NCBI RefSeq assembly: GCF_001757355.1
Contig: NZ_MINO01000006.1
Location: 85,061 to 149,060 of the forward strand
Length of the DNA stretch: 64,000 nt
Direction of reading: 5' to 3'
From: Sphingobium phenoxybenzoativorans
Lineage (GTDB): Bacteria > Pseudomonadota > Alphaproteobacteria > Sphingomonadales > Sphingomonadaceae
The first letter of the stretch is position 1. Each line of letters begins with the position of its first letter. Below are positions 1 to 8,367 of the stretch, in pieces. A model generated the notes under the pieces. It was not told the origin of the DNA. It made no database searches and saw only the letters and a list, made by a program, of their open reading frames with translations. Position numbers and translations under genes: made by a program.

Positions 1-821
1 ATGGCGAAGAAGAAGCTCAGGCGCCCGGCGAACTTGTCGATGTCCAAGCCCGACGCCACGCCATAACGCACATATTCCGCGCCGTCGGCGATGGTGAAGG
101 CCAGCTCCTGCACCTGCGTCGCCCCGGCCTCCTGCATATGGTAGCCGGAGATCGAGATGCTGTTGAACTTGGGCATCTCGCGCGAGGTGTAGCCGAAGAT
201 GTCGGAGATGATCCGCATCGAGGGTTCGGGCGGATAGATATAGGTGTTGCGGACCATGAACTCCTTGAGGATGTCGTTCTGGACCGTCCCGTCGAGCAGC
301 TTGCGATCGACGCCCTGCTCCTCACCCGCGACAATGAAGAAGGCGAGGATCGGGATCACCGCGCCATTCATGGTCATCGACACCGACATCTTGTCGAGCG
401 GGATGCCGTCGAACAGGATCTTCATGTCCTCAAGCGTGTCGATCGCCACGCCGGCCTTGCCGACATCGCCCGTGACGCGGGGATGATCGCTGTCATAGCC
501 GCGATGGGTAGCAAGGTCGAAAGCGACCGACAGGCCCTTCTGACCCGCCGCGAGATTGCGGCGGTAAAAGGCGTTGGATTCCTCGGCCGTCGAGAATCCC
601 GCATATTGCCGGATCGTCCAGGGGCGGCCCGCATACATGGATGCGCGCACGCCGCGCGTGAACGGCGCAAAACCGGGGAGGCCCGGATCGACGGTGACAT
701 CCTCGGCGGTGTAGAGCGGCTTGACGGTAATCCCTTCCGGGGTTTCCCAGTTCAGGTCCTTGCCCTTCACTTCCTTCGAAGCTGCGGCCGACCATTGGTC
801 GAGGGTTGGCTTGTCCGTCAT
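1..821 (-). CDS. scpA: Methylmalonyl-CoA mutase, large subunit (partial, runs off the left edge)
   Basis: Adenosylcobalamin-dependent mutase that interconverts (R)-methylmalonyl-CoA and succinyl-CoA, the last step of propionyl-CoA assimilation in the cytoplasm. Only the first 273 residues are in the window; the C-terminal B12-binding domain would lie beyond the edge. The frame is open throughout. Family signatures are clear: [17 protein letters not shown] near residue 72 and [16 protein letters not shown] at 101-116, both from the acyl-CoA-binding TIM barrel. The ATG at 821 is one base from the stop of the upstream enoyl-CoA hydratase family gene, so it is the fourth gene of the pccB-mce-ech-scpA operon. 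The identity is secure; whether the protein is a single-chain mutase cannot be seen here. Confidence 0.95.
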   Translation of the reverse strand, partial: MTDKPTLDQWSAAASKEVKGKDLNWETPEGITVKPLYTAEDVTVDPGLPGFAPFTRGVRASMYAGRPWTIRQYAGFSTAEESNAFYRRNLAAGQKGLSVAFDLATHRGYDSDHPRVTGDVGKAGVAIDTLEDMKILFDGIPLDKMSVSMTMNGAVIPILAFFIVAGEEQGVDRKLLDGTVQNDILKEFMVRNTYIYPPEPSMRIISDIFGYTSREMPKFNSISISGYHMQEAGATQVQELAFTIADGAEYVRYGVASGLDIDKFAGRLSFFFA

Positions 822-822
822 G

Positions 823-1599
823 TCACTTACCCTTGAAAACCGGCTTGCGCTTCTCGCCGAAGGCGGTGATCGCCTCCCGCGCATCCTCGGTGCGGCCTGC
901 GGCGCGCTGATCGTCGCGTTCGGAATCGAGAACGGCGTCTAGCGATGAATCCAGCGCGGAATTGATCGCCTTGCGTATCATGCCCAGCGCCACCACAGGT
1001 CCGGCCGCAAGCTTCTTCGCCAATGCCAGCGCCGCGTCATGCAGCGCCTCGTCATCGACAACCTTGTGGATCAGCCCCCAGTCAGCGGCTTTTTCCGCTG
1101 GGATTTTCTCCCCCAGCAACGCCATCTCCATGGCGCGCGAACGCCCCACGGCCTTCGCCAGCATCCATGTCGCCCCGGCATCAGGAACCAGACCGATATT
1201 GGCGAACGCCAGCAGGAAATAAGCGGAATGCGCCGCCACCGTCAGGTCGGCCGCCAGCGCGAGGGAACAGCCGGCCCCGGCGGCGGCGCCCTGCACTGCG
1301 CTCACCACCGGGACCGGGATCGCCGCAAATTTGCGGACGAGAGGATTATAATGTTCTTCCAGAAGCTGGCCCAGGTCATCGGGCAGACCACCAGTGGAGA
1401 CGAGATCGGCGCCGGACGAAAAGGCGCGCCCCTCCCCCTTCAACAGCACGCAGCGCGCGCCATCGGCAACAGCGCGATCGAGCGCCGCGCCGATATCGCC
1501 CAGAAGGGCCGTGCTGAGCGCGTTGAGCCGGTCAGGCCGGTTCAGCGTCAGAATCGCGACGCCCTCATCCAGCGTGTAGAGGAGATGCTGCTCGCTCAA
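823..1599 (-). CDS. Enoyl-CoA hydratase/isomerase family protein
   Basis: A 258-residue crotonase-fold protein. It shows the expected oxyanion-hole segments: AFSSGADL near residue 60 and [18 protein letters not shown] near 103-120, followed by [10 protein letters not shown], a pattern seen in PaaG-like isomerases and short-chain enoyl-CoA hydratases. The start is a TTG at 1599; TTGA overlaps the mce stop codon by four bases, which suggests translational coupling. It sits between methylmalonyl-CoA epimerase and mutase, so a role in feeding acyl-CoA into the propionyl-CoA route is likely, but the substrate cannot be told from the sequence. It could equally be a general beta-oxidation hydratase. 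Confidence 0.85.
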   Translation of the reverse strand: MSEQHLLYTLDEGVAILTLNRPDRLNALSTALLGDIGAALDRAVADGARCVLLKGEGRAFSSGADLVSTGGLPDDLGQLLEEHYNPLVRKFAAIPVPVVSAVQGAAAGAGCSLALAADLTVAAHSAYFLLAFANIGLVPDAGATWMLAKAVGRSRAMEMALLGEKIPAEKAADWGLIHKVVDDEALHDAALALAKKLAAGPVVALGMIRKAINSALDSSLDAVLDSERDDQRAAGRTEDAREAITAFGEKRKPVFKGK

Positions 1600-2036
1600 T
1601 GCGCGCCCTCCTTTGGCGTTTCCATGACCTCGGTGAGGACGCCGTTCATGTCCTTGGGGTGGACGAAGAAGATCAGCGTCCCATGCGCGCCGATGCGCGG
1701 CTCGCCCAGAACACGCGCGCCCTTGCCCTCAAACCATGCCTTCGCCTCATGGATGTCGGGGACTTCATAGCACATATGATGTTGGCCACCGGCGGGGTTC
1801 TTGGCGATAAAAGCCGTGATCGGCGAGCTTTCGTCGAACGGTTCGATAAGCTCGATCTGTGTTCCCGCCGTCCCGTTCTCGCCCGGCGTATCCACGAAGC
1901 ACACCTTCACGCCCTGCGCTGGCAGGTCGAAAGGCGCGTGAATCTTCGTCGCGCCCATCACGTCGCGATAATAGGCGATGCTCTTTTCGAGCGAGGGCGT
2001 GGCGACGCCGATATGATTGAGACGGCCGAGTTTCAT
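1596..2036 (-). CDS. mce: Methylmalonyl-CoA epimerase
   Basis: A 146-residue vicinal-oxygen-chelate protein that racemises (S)- to (R)-methylmalonyl-CoA between the carboxylase and the mutase. The N terminus MKLGRLNHIGVA and the GGQHHMCYEV and LTEVME segments carry the His, His and Glu metal ligands expected of the family. The reading frame stays open to 2102, but the extra 22 residues lie in a palindromic repeat and do not resemble the family, so the ATG at 2036 is chosen. The stop overlaps the TTG start of the next gene. It is the second gene of the operon and completes the propionyl-CoA to succinyl-CoA set. Confidence 0.93.
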   Translation of the reverse strand: MKLGRLNHIGVATPSLEKSIAYYRDVMGATKIHAPFDLPAQGVKVCFVDTPGENGTAGTQIELIEPFDESSPITAFIAKNPAGGQHHMCYEVPDIHEAKAWFEGKGARVLGEPRIGAHGTLIFFVHPKDMNGVLTEVMETPKEGAH

Positions 2037-2045
2037 TCTAGTCAC

Positions 2046-2153
2046 CCCTTCCGCTTGCGGGAGGGACGGGGGAGGGCCTGTCCAATCCAGCGGCGAAATC
2101 AATCAATCGAGAGGAACATGCCCTCCCCTAACCCCTCCCGCATGCGGGAGGGG
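2046..2153. repeat. Paired palindrome (CCCCTCCCGC / GCGGGAGGGG family)
   Basis: The gap between pccB and mce holds two hairpins. The right one, 2132-2153, is a perfect 22-base palindrome of CCCCTCCCGCA and its complement. The left one, 2046-2065, is imperfect. An outer 9-base pairing (GGGGAGGGC at 2069-2077 with GCCCTCCCC at 2120-2128) could bring them together. The same two-hairpin unit recurs at 49933-50023, so this is a dispersed repeat, not only a local hairpin. It may dampen or stabilise the mRNA between the two genes. Confidence 0.75.
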
Positions 2154-2159
2154 AACAAG

Positions 2160-3692
2160 TCACAGCGGAATATTATCGTGCTTCTTCCAGGGATTCTCCA
2201 GGCTCTTATTCTTGAGCTTGCGCAGGCCCAGCGCGATCCGCTTGCGCGTCGAATGCGGCTGGATCACTTCATCGATAAAGCCTTTGCTTGCCGCAACGAA
2301 CGGGTTAGCGAAGCGCGCCTCATATTCGGCGGTGCGCTCGGCGATTTCCTCCGGCGTCTTGCCGCGGAAGATGATTTCGACAGCGCCTTTCGCGCCCATC
2401 ACGGCGATTTCGGCGGTCGGCCAGGCATAGTTGAGGTCGCCGCGCAGATGCTTGGACGACATGACGTCATAGGCGCCGCCATAGGCCTTCCGCGTGATGA
2501 CGGTGATCTTCGGTACGGTCGCCTCGGCATAGGCGAACAGCAACTTCGCGCCATGCTTGATGATGCCGTTATGCTCCTGCCCCACGCCCGGCAGGAAGCC
2601 CGGCACATCGACAAAGGTGATGATCGGAATATCGAACGCATCGCAGAAGCGCACGAAGCGCCCCGCCTTCTTCGACGAACCGATATCAAGGCAACCCGCC
2701 AGCACCATCGGCTGGTTGGCGACGATACCGATCGTCTTACCCTCGATCCGTCCGAAGCCGCAGATGATATTGCCTGCATGGGCCGGCTGCACCTCAAAGA
2801 AATCGCCTTCGTCGACGACCTTGCGGATCAGCTCATGCATATCATAGGGCTGGTTGGCGTTGGCCGGGACCAGCGTGTCGAGGCTTTCCTCGATCCGGTC
2901 CCATGCATCGGCGGTCGGACGCTCCGGCACCGGCTCCCGGTTCGATCCAGGCAGGAAGTCGATGAAATCGCGGGTCGCCAGCAGCGCCTCGATATCATTT
3001 TCGAACGCCACGTCGGCGACGCCAGACTTGGTGGTGTGCGTCACCGCGCCGCCCAGTTCCTCCTGGGTCACGATCTCATTGGTCACGGTCTTTACGACGT
3101 CGGGACCCGTGACGAACATGTAGCTGCTGTCCTTCACCATGAAGATGAAGTCGGTCATCGCCGGCGAATAGACCGCGCCGCCCGCGCACGGCCCCATGAT
3201 GACGCTGATCTGCGGGATAACGCCACTGGCGTTCACATTGCGCTGGAACACCTCGGCATAACCAGCGAGCGAAGCGACCCCCTCCTGGATGCGCGCGCCG
3301 CCGGAATCGTTGAGGCCGATCACCGGCGCGCCGACCTTCATGGCCATGTCCATGATCTTGCAGATCTTCTGCGCATGCCGTTCGGACAGCGAGCCGCCGA
3401 ACACGGTGAAATCCTGGCTGAACACGAAAACCAGACGTCCGTTGACCGTCCCCGATCCGGTGACAACACCGTCGCCGGGGATATGCTGCTCGTCCATGCC
3501 GAAATCGGTGCAGTTATGCTCGACATACATGTCGAGTTCTTCGAAGCTGCCTTCATCCAGCAGCACGTCCAGCCGTTCGCGCGCTGTCAACCGGCCCTTG
3601 GAATGATGGGCGGCGATGCGCCTTTCGCCACCGCCAAGGCGGGCCGCCTCCCGTTTCGCTTCCAATTGTTCGACGACAGCGAGCTTCGACAT
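2160..3692 (-). CDS. pccB: Propionyl-CoA carboxylase, beta (carboxyltransferase) subunit
   Basis: The 510-residue carboxyltransferase subunit that transfers carboxyl from biotin to propionyl-CoA to give (S)-methylmalonyl-CoA. It shows the crotonase-like halves of the family, with [19 protein letters not shown] in the N-terminal half and [19 protein letters not shown] and [10 protein letters not shown] in the C-terminal half. The frame extends upstream to 3785, but ATG at 3692 is preceded by GAGAGGA at good spacing and gives the normal family N terminus [14 protein letters not shown]. It is the first gene of the operon. The biotin-carrying alpha subunit (pccA) is not in the window and may follow scpA. 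Methylcrotonoyl-CoA or acetyl-CoA carboxylases are related, but the operon partners favour propionyl-CoA. Confidence 0.95.
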   Translation of the reverse strand: MSKLAVVEQLEAKREAARLGGGERRIAAHHSKGRLTARERLDVLLDEGSFEELDMYVEHNCTDFGMDEQHIPGDGVVTGSGTVNGRLVFVFSQDFTVFGGSLSERHAQKICKIMDMAMKVGAPVIGLNDSGGARIQEGVASLAGYAEVFQRNVNASGVIPQISVIMGPCAGGAVYSPAMTDFIFMVKDSSYMFVTGPDVVKTVTNEIVTQEELGGAVTHTTKSGVADVAFENDIEALLATRDFIDFLPGSNREPVPERPTADAWDRIEESLDTLVPANANQPYDMHELIRKVVDEGDFFEVQPAHAGNIICGFGRIEGKTIGIVANQPMVLAGCLDIGSSKKAGRFVRFCDAFDIPIITFVDVPGFLPGVGQEHNGIIKHGAKLLFAYAEATVPKITVITRKAYGGAYDVMSSKHLRGDLNYAWPTAEIAVMGAKGAVEIIFRGKTPEEIAERTAEYEARFANPFVAASKGFIDEVIQPHSTRKRIALGLRKLKNKSLENPWKKHDNIPL

Positions 3693-3753
3693 GCGCATCC
3701 TCTCTTGCAACCGCCACGCGGCAAGCCGCTCCTTTTCCACGGCTTCATCCGCA

Positions 3754-3806
3754 GCGCAAATGTGAATTTGCGGAATTGCAAACATCCGTTTTGCAAACTA
3801 TTGCGG
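3754..3806. promoter_or_regulatory. Cluster of TTTGCAAA-like sites, candidate ScfR operator
   Basis: The short space between the divergent pccB and regulator genes contains a perfect TTTGCAAA (3790-3797), a near copy ATTGCAAAC (3775-3783), and weaker GCGCAAA (3754-3760), TTTGCGG (about 3767-3773) and TTGCGG (3801-3806) copies. TTTGCAAA is the motif described for the actinobacterial relatives RamB and PrpR. The last copy abuts the start codon of the regulator, so binding could repress the regulator while controlling pccB on the other strand. The sites are seen; their use is inferred. Confidence 0.6.
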
Positions 3807-3810
3807 AAAA

Positions 3811-5226
3811 ATGGCACGTGGCGCACGGATTTTCGCGGGACAAAAGCTTCGGCAACTTCGGCTGGACCAGCGTATGGACCAGGCTGCCATGGCCGCGATG
3901 CTAGGCATTTCCGTATCCTATCTCAGCCAGCTAGAAAATGACGACCGCCCCTTGACGGCAAAGGTGAAGGCGGCGCTTGCCGAGGCATTCCCCCTCGACT
4001 GGGCGGCTTTCGACCCGCGGGAGGAGGAACAGCTTCTGGGCGCCTTCACCTTCGCGCTTGCGCATCCGGAGGTATCGCGCGCGCCGCTGGAGCCGGAACG
4101 GATCGAGAAGCTGCACCTGCAATTCCCAGAGTTCGCCGCCCGCTATGTCGATCTGCATCGCGCCTACCGGCAGGCCAACGAGCGGCTGAACATGATCGAG
4201 GAAGCGATCGCCAATGACACGGCGACGCAAGCCCGCATGCCCTGGGAAGCGGTGCGCGACTGGTTTCATGACGCGGGCAATTACGTCCATTCGATCGATT
4301 GCCTTGCCGAAGACATGGCGGCCAAGCTGTGGGCGGGGGACGAGCTGGACGAGGGCATGCTGGTTGAGGCGCTGGCGCGGCGGCACGGGCTGGAAACGCT
4401 GATCGCCGAAACGCCTGATTCCGCGCTCCGCACCTATGAGAGCGTGAGCAAGCGGCTGTTCATCAACGCCGCCCTTCCCACCGAAAGCCGCAAGTTCATG
4501 CTGGCGCACCAGTTGATGATGCTGGAGGGATCGGCCCTGATCGCGGATGTCGCGCGGCAGGCGAACCTGCCGATCCTTGAAGCGGACCGGCTGCTGACCA
4601 TTGGTCTTGCCAATTATGCCGCCGGAGCCTTGCTGATGCCCTATGCCCGGTTCCGGGAAAGCGCACGCGAATTGCGGCATGATATCGACAGACTGGCCCG
4701 CCGTTTCGGCGTGAGCTTCGAGCAGGCGTGCCACCGCCTCTCTACCCTGCAGCGGCCGGGCATGCGGGGCATTCCCTTCTTCTTCTGCCGTGTGGACATG
4801 GCGGGCAACATCACCAAACGGCACAGCGCCACCCGGCTGCAATTCGCGCGTTTCGGCGGCGCCTGCCCGCTGTGGAACGTGCATGAGACGGTCGCCATTC
4901 CCGACCGGATCAACGTGCAGCTCGGCGAGACGCCCGATGGCGTCCGCTATGTCTCCATGGCCAAGGGGCTGGTGAAGCCTTCCGGCAGCTATGCGCGATC
5001 ACCGCGTCGCTATGCCGTTGTTCTTGGCTGTGAAGTCGAACATGCGGGCAATTTCGTCTATGCCGATGGCCTGCGCCTGAACGACGAGGCGTCAGCGACG
5101 CCCATAGGCGTGACCTGCCGGCTATGCTCCCGGCATAGCTGTGATCAGCGCGCCTTTCCGCCCGCCGACCGGGCGATCCGCATCGACCCGGATAATCGCC
5201 AGATCGTTCCCTACCTCATTGATTAA
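3811..5226 (+). CDS. ScfR/PrpR-type short-chain fatty acyl transcriptional regulator
   Basis: A 471-residue regulator with an N-terminal XRE helix-turn-helix (about residues 8-60, GISVSYLSQLENDDRPLTAK), a middle ImmA/IrrE-like region and a C-terminal DUF2083-type domain. The middle domain has HQLMMLE where a zinc peptidase would have HExxH, so it is probably a ligand or structural module and not a protease. The C terminus has CRLCSRHSCDQRAFPP with cysteines 436, 439 and 444; in mycobacterial PrpR conserved cysteines of this region have been linked to an iron-sulfur cluster. It is divergent from the propionyl-CoA operon, which fits the known role of the family in propionate and glyoxylate metabolism. 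Whether it activates or represses cannot be seen. Confidence 0.88.
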   Translation: MARGARIFAGQKLRQLRLDQRMDQAAMAAMLGISVSYLSQLENDDRPLTAKVKAALAEAFPLDWAAFDPREEEQLLGAFTFALAHPEVSRAPLEPERIEKLHLQFPEFAARYVDLHRAYRQANERLNMIEEAIANDTATQARMPWEAVRDWFHDAGNYVHSIDCLAEDMAAKLWAGDELDEGMLVEALARRHGLETLIAETPDSALRTYESVSKRLFINAALPTESRKFMLAHQLMMLEGSALIADVARQANLPILEADRLLTIGLANYAAGALLMPYARFRESARELRHDIDRLARRFGVSFEQACHRLSTLQRPGMRGIPFFFCRVDMAGNITKRHSATRLQFARFGGACPLWNVHETVAIPDRINVQLGETPDGVRYVSMAKGLVKPSGSYARSPRRYAVVLGCEVEHAGNFVYADGLRLNDEASATPIGVTCRLCSRHSCDQRAFPPADRAIRIDPDNRQIVPYLID

Positions 5227-5262
5227 AACAATCCGGCCATTTGCCGTTAATTAACTGGATTC

Positions 5263-5308
5263 ACTCTCATAACGGGATGAATGCTCCGCCTGACGGCAGA
5301 ATGAGAGT
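5263..5308 (+). promoter_or_regulatory. Possible leader hairpin before the receiver gene
   Basis: ACTCTCAT (5263-5270) and ATGAGAGT (5301-5308) are perfect 8-base complements with a 30-base loop, ending ten bases before the ATG at 5318. The right arm contains GAGAG, the only purine-rich stretch that could act as a ribosome binding site. If it is transcribed, the fold would hide that site. It could also be an operator or chance. Confidence 0.25.
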
Positions 5309-5317
5309 TTACGCCGA

Positions 5318-5794
5318 ATGCTTCGCCCGCGCGTCCTTGTGATCGACGACTCTCTCACCATCCGCGCCATGTTCGAGGAGTTGCTGCTCGCTGACCCCGA
5401 ACTCAAGCTTGTAGGCCTCGCCGAGAGCGCGGAGGAAGCGTTGGCCATGATCGATCAGGTGACGCCCGACGTCATCGCCGTCGATCTTCACCTCCCGGGC
5501 CTCAACGGCCTGGATTTCCTGGACCGGATCAAGGATCACTGGCATCCCATGTCGGCGGTACTGGTCTCCTCCTCCGCCAAGCATAAATCGGACATTTGCA
5601 AGGAAGCGTTCGCAAGGGGTGCGGTCGCCTGTTTCGACAAGTCAAAGCTCATCGCCAACGGCGCAAAGCTTTGCCAACTGCTGAAAGACGCCGCCCAGGG
5701 GCATTTCAATCACGCCTCCTACCGCACCTGCGGCACCACCCTACCCACCAAGGCGGAGGCGGCGCAAGCCGCGCCGGACGCCGAAGCCGCCTGA
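5318..5794 (+). CDS. Single-domain response regulator (receiver only)
   Basis: A 158-residue CheY-like receiver. The acidic pair D10-D11, phosphoacceptor D56 in VIAVDLHLPGLNG, hydroxyl residue S84/S85 and K108 are all present, so it should be phosphorylatable. Beyond about residue 125 there is only an alanine-rich tail and no DNA-binding or enzymatic output domain. No histidine kinase gene is next to it; it is convergent with glutathione reductase. The sequence around D56 and the VSSSA segment resembles CheB receivers more than CheY, but no methylesterase domain follows. It probably acts by protein-protein contact in a phosphorelay or chemotaxis-like pathway. Confidence 0.85.
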   Translation: MLRPRVLVIDDSLTIRAMFEELLLADPELKLVGLAESAEEALAMIDQVTPDVIAVDLHLPGLNGLDFLDRIKDHWHPMSAVLVSSSAKHKSDICKEAFARGAVACFDKSKLIANGAKLCQLLKDAAQGHFNHASYRTCGTTLPTKAEAAQAAPDAEAA

Positions 5795-5798
5795 ATAC

Positions 5799-7145
5799 TT
5801 ATTTCAGCAGCACCAGCTCCTCCGCCATGCTGGGGTGAAGCGCGACGGTATCGTCGAAATCCTGCTTGGTCAGCCCCGCCTTCACGGCGACCGCCGCCGC
5901 CTGCAGAATCTCCGGCGCGTCGGGACCGATCATATGCAGGCCGACTACTCGGTCAGTCGTCGCATCAACGATCATCTTGTAGAGCGCGCGCTCGTTGCGG
6001 TTGGCGAGGACATTCTTCATCGCCCGGAAGTCGGACGTGTAGACTTTGACCGTGCCCAGCTTGTTGCGCGCCTCAGTCTCCGTCATGCCGACGGCGGCAA
6101 GCGGCGGGTGGCTGAACACGGCTGAGGGTATGCAGCCATAGTCGACAGTGCGCGGATTGCCGCCGAACACGGTGTCCGCAAAGGCATGCCCCTCGCGGAT
6201 GGCCACCGGGGTCAATTGCACCCGGTTGGTGACGTCGCCCACCGCATAGATGCTTTCGACATTGGTTCGGTTATGGTCGTCCACCTTGATCGCGCCCTTG
6301 TCGTCAATCTCGACCCCTACATCCTCCAGGCCAAGATTGTCGCTCTTGGGCTTGCGGCCGGTGGCGAACAGCAGCAGATCGCACGCGATGGGATCGCCAT
6401 CCTTGATGCGGATGCACATGGTGCCATCCTCATTCTTTTCGATCCGTTCCATCTGCGCATTGAAGCGGAAGTTGATCCCTTTCCCCATGCTGATCTGCAG
6501 CAGGCGGTCGCGGATTTGCGCGTCATAGCTGCGCAGCATCTGGTCCGACCGGTTGACGAGCGTCACATGCGCGCCAAATTCGTGGAAGATGCCAGCAAAC
6601 TCATTGGCGATATAGCCGCCGCCAGCGATCACGACGCGCTTGGGGCATTCATCCAGATGAAACACCTCATTTGAGGTCACGCCATGCTCGGCGCCCTCTA
6701 CCTCCGGCACCATCGGCCAGGCGCCGGTGGCGACGAGAATATATTTCGCGGTGACCGTCTTGCCACTGGCCAGTTTCACTTCATGCGGACCGGCGACTGT
6801 CGCCCGCTCCGGGATGATCTCGACCTTATGATTGCCCAGCGTCTGGGTATAGAGACCCTCCAGCCTGTCGACATCGGCCAGCACATTGTCGCGCAGCGTT
6901 TTCCAGTCGAAATCACAATCCGGCACATTCCAGCCGAAACGGCGCGCATCTTTCAGATCCTCGGCGAAATGCGCGCCGAACACGAGCAGCTTCTTGGGCA
7001 CGCAACCGCGAATGACGCAGGTGCCGCCGACGCGATATTCCTCTGCGATCGCAACCCTGGCCCCATGCGCGGAGGAGACGCGGGCGGCCCTTACCCCTCC
7101 CGATCCAGCGCCGATGACGAACAGGTCATAGTCATAATCGCTCAT
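5799..7145 (-). CDS. gor: Glutathione-disulfide reductase
   Basis: A 448-residue FAD- and NADPH-dependent flavoprotein that reduces glutathione disulfide. It has the FAD-binding GAGSGG near residue 12, the redox-active pair C43 and C48 in GGTCVIRGCVPKK, a second dinucleotide fold at GGGYIANEFAGI, and the C-terminal HPSMAEE in which the histidine serves as acid/base. A TTG two codons earlier is possible, but GGAG lies seven bases before the ATG at 7145. Only four bases separate its stop from that of the convergent receiver gene. Related mercuric or dihydrolipoamide reductases are less likely because of the C43-VIRG-C48 spacing and the PKK that follows. Confidence 0.93.
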   Translation of the reverse strand: MSDYDYDLFVIGAGSGGVRAARVSSAHGARVAIAEEYRVGGTCVIRGCVPKKLLVFGAHFAEDLKDARRFGWNVPDCDFDWKTLRDNVLADVDRLEGLYTQTLGNHKVEIIPERATVAGPHEVKLASGKTVTAKYILVATGAWPMVPEVEGAEHGVTSNEVFHLDECPKRVVIAGGGYIANEFAGIFHEFGAHVTLVNRSDQMLRSYDAQIRDRLLQISMGKGINFRFNAQMERIEKNEDGTMCIRIKDGDPIACDLLLFATGRKPKSDNLGLEDVGVEIDDKGAIKVDDHNRTNVESIYAVGDVTNRVQLTPVAIREGHAFADTVFGGNPRTVDYGCIPSAVFSHPPLAAVGMTETEARNKLGTVKVYTSDFRAMKNVLANRNERALYKMIVDATTDRVVGLHMIGPDAPEILQAAAVAVKAGLTKQDFDDTVALHPSMAEELVLLK

Positions 7146-7239
7146 GCACAATCTCCACTTGGCGCGGGATATGGCGTGGCTTGGTTCGCGTTACAAATGG
7201 GAAATCGCCTGAAGTGGCAAGGCGGGCCGGGAAATCCCG

Positions 7240-8253
7240 CTAGGTCTTCCGAAAGAGATAATAGCCGTCATCGCCGCCGCCCAGCATCCGCCGGCCAAGT
7301 TTGGCACCCAGCCGCGCAGCGGAGCTGGCAAAACCGCGCATGCTGGTATGATCGACAGTTGTCACGCTTTCCCGTGCGCGGCCAATGATCTTCAGGCCAT
7401 TGGCCTGCGCCAGCCACTGCATCGTGCGGCCGCTATAGGCGTTGAGATGCTCCAGCGGCTGGACCGCGGCAAAGGCGAAATCATCCCGCCGCCACGCCTT
7501 CCCCATCCGCGCTTTCTGAAACGGCGATATCCGCGTCAGACCGCGCCGGGCCAGCAGACGGCGGATGCTCCCTCCACGGGGAACGGCCACTTTCATGATC
7601 CCGTCCGTGGCGGCGGCGAGACGGCGAAACGCCTCTCCAGGTTCGACCAGATGCTCGAACACCTGTTCGGTATGGACGATATCAAAGCGCTCGCCGCTCA
7701 CCCCAGCGGCCTCGATCACGCCTTCGTCTATCATTTCCACACCGATGGATGCGGCCGCCCGCTTCTTGTCATCGCCCAGCTCGGTAGCCGCCACCTGCGC
7801 GCCCAGCGCCCGCGCCACTCGCGCCCAGCGGCCATATCCGAAGCCATAGTCCAGAAAGCGGATGTCGGAAGGATGCTTGTCCGTCGCCTTGAACAGCACC
7901 GACAACTCGCCTGCCACCTTGTGAAAATTGTCGAGCGTCAGCCGTTCACGCTCCAGTTCCGCAAGAAAGCGGGGCGCTATCATCTCGGAATAGATATGGG
8001 TCAGCAGCGCGTCGTTGGGCACGTGGCGTTGATAGACAAGCGCGCAGACGTCGCACTGGACCAGGCTATAGTCGGTGCCCTCCAGCCTGCCCCAGTCCAC
8101 CCTGCCCTGCTGCTCGTCATATTGGCTGGCGATGAAGCTGCGCACCGGGTCGGCCGCCATTGGCGCCGTGTAGAAGGGATCACTCCCCCGCTGCCCGCAA
8201 ACGGGGCATGTCTCGCGAATTTCGAAATGCTGTGCGTTGCGCTGTGCCTGCAT
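7240..8253 (-). CDS. Class I SAM-dependent methyltransferase with N-terminal zinc-ribbon-like cysteines
   Basis: A 337-residue protein with cysteine pairs C16/C19 (CPVCGQRG) and C67/C70 (CDVCALVY) that could bind one zinc. A Rossmann methyltransferase domain follows, with motif I LDYGFGYGRWA near 134-144, the acidic ribose-binding residue near E158, and FDIVHTEQVFEHL as motif II. The layout is like the C-methyltransferases and class I enzymes found in sugar and polysaccharide gene sets, but the neighbours (gor, pgi) say nothing about a substrate. The extreme C terminus ends in YYLFRKT. Function beyond SAM-dependent methyl transfer is unknown. Confidence 0.75.
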   Translation of the reverse strand: MQAQRNAQHFEIRETCPVCGQRGSDPFYTAPMAADPVRSFIASQYDEQQGRVDWGRLEGTDYSLVQCDVCALVYQRHVPNDALLTHIYSEMIAPRFLAELERERLTLDNFHKVAGELSVLFKATDKHPSDIRFLDYGFGYGRWARVARALGAQVAATELGDDKKRAAASIGVEMIDEGVIEAAGVSGERFDIVHTEQVFEHLVEPGEAFRRLAAATDGIMKVAVPRGGSIRRLLARRGLTRISPFQKARMGKAWRRDDFAFAAVQPLEHLNAYSGRTMQWLAQANGLKIIGRARESVTTVDHTSMRGFASSAARLGAKLGRRMLGGGDDGYYLFRKT

Positions 8254-8367
8254 GCCCGATCGATGCTGTTGCCGCCTGCCGACTGATAAGGCCGCAAATA
8301 GCAGAGCAACGCAAGCCGAACGCCATAGCGCGCGGCAGGCGTGCGATCAGCCGAGTCCGCCGATCGC

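Noticed and set aside
1599..3941. A 780-codon open frame on the plus strand opposite mce and pccB
   Set aside because: It is the antisense of well-supported genes, is rich in Arg, His and Asp as GC-rich antisense frames are, and has no family resemblance.
8273..8341. CGCCTGCCG and CGGCAGGCG as a terminator after pgi
   Set aside because: The arms are only nine bases, the loop is over fifty bases and no T-run follows.
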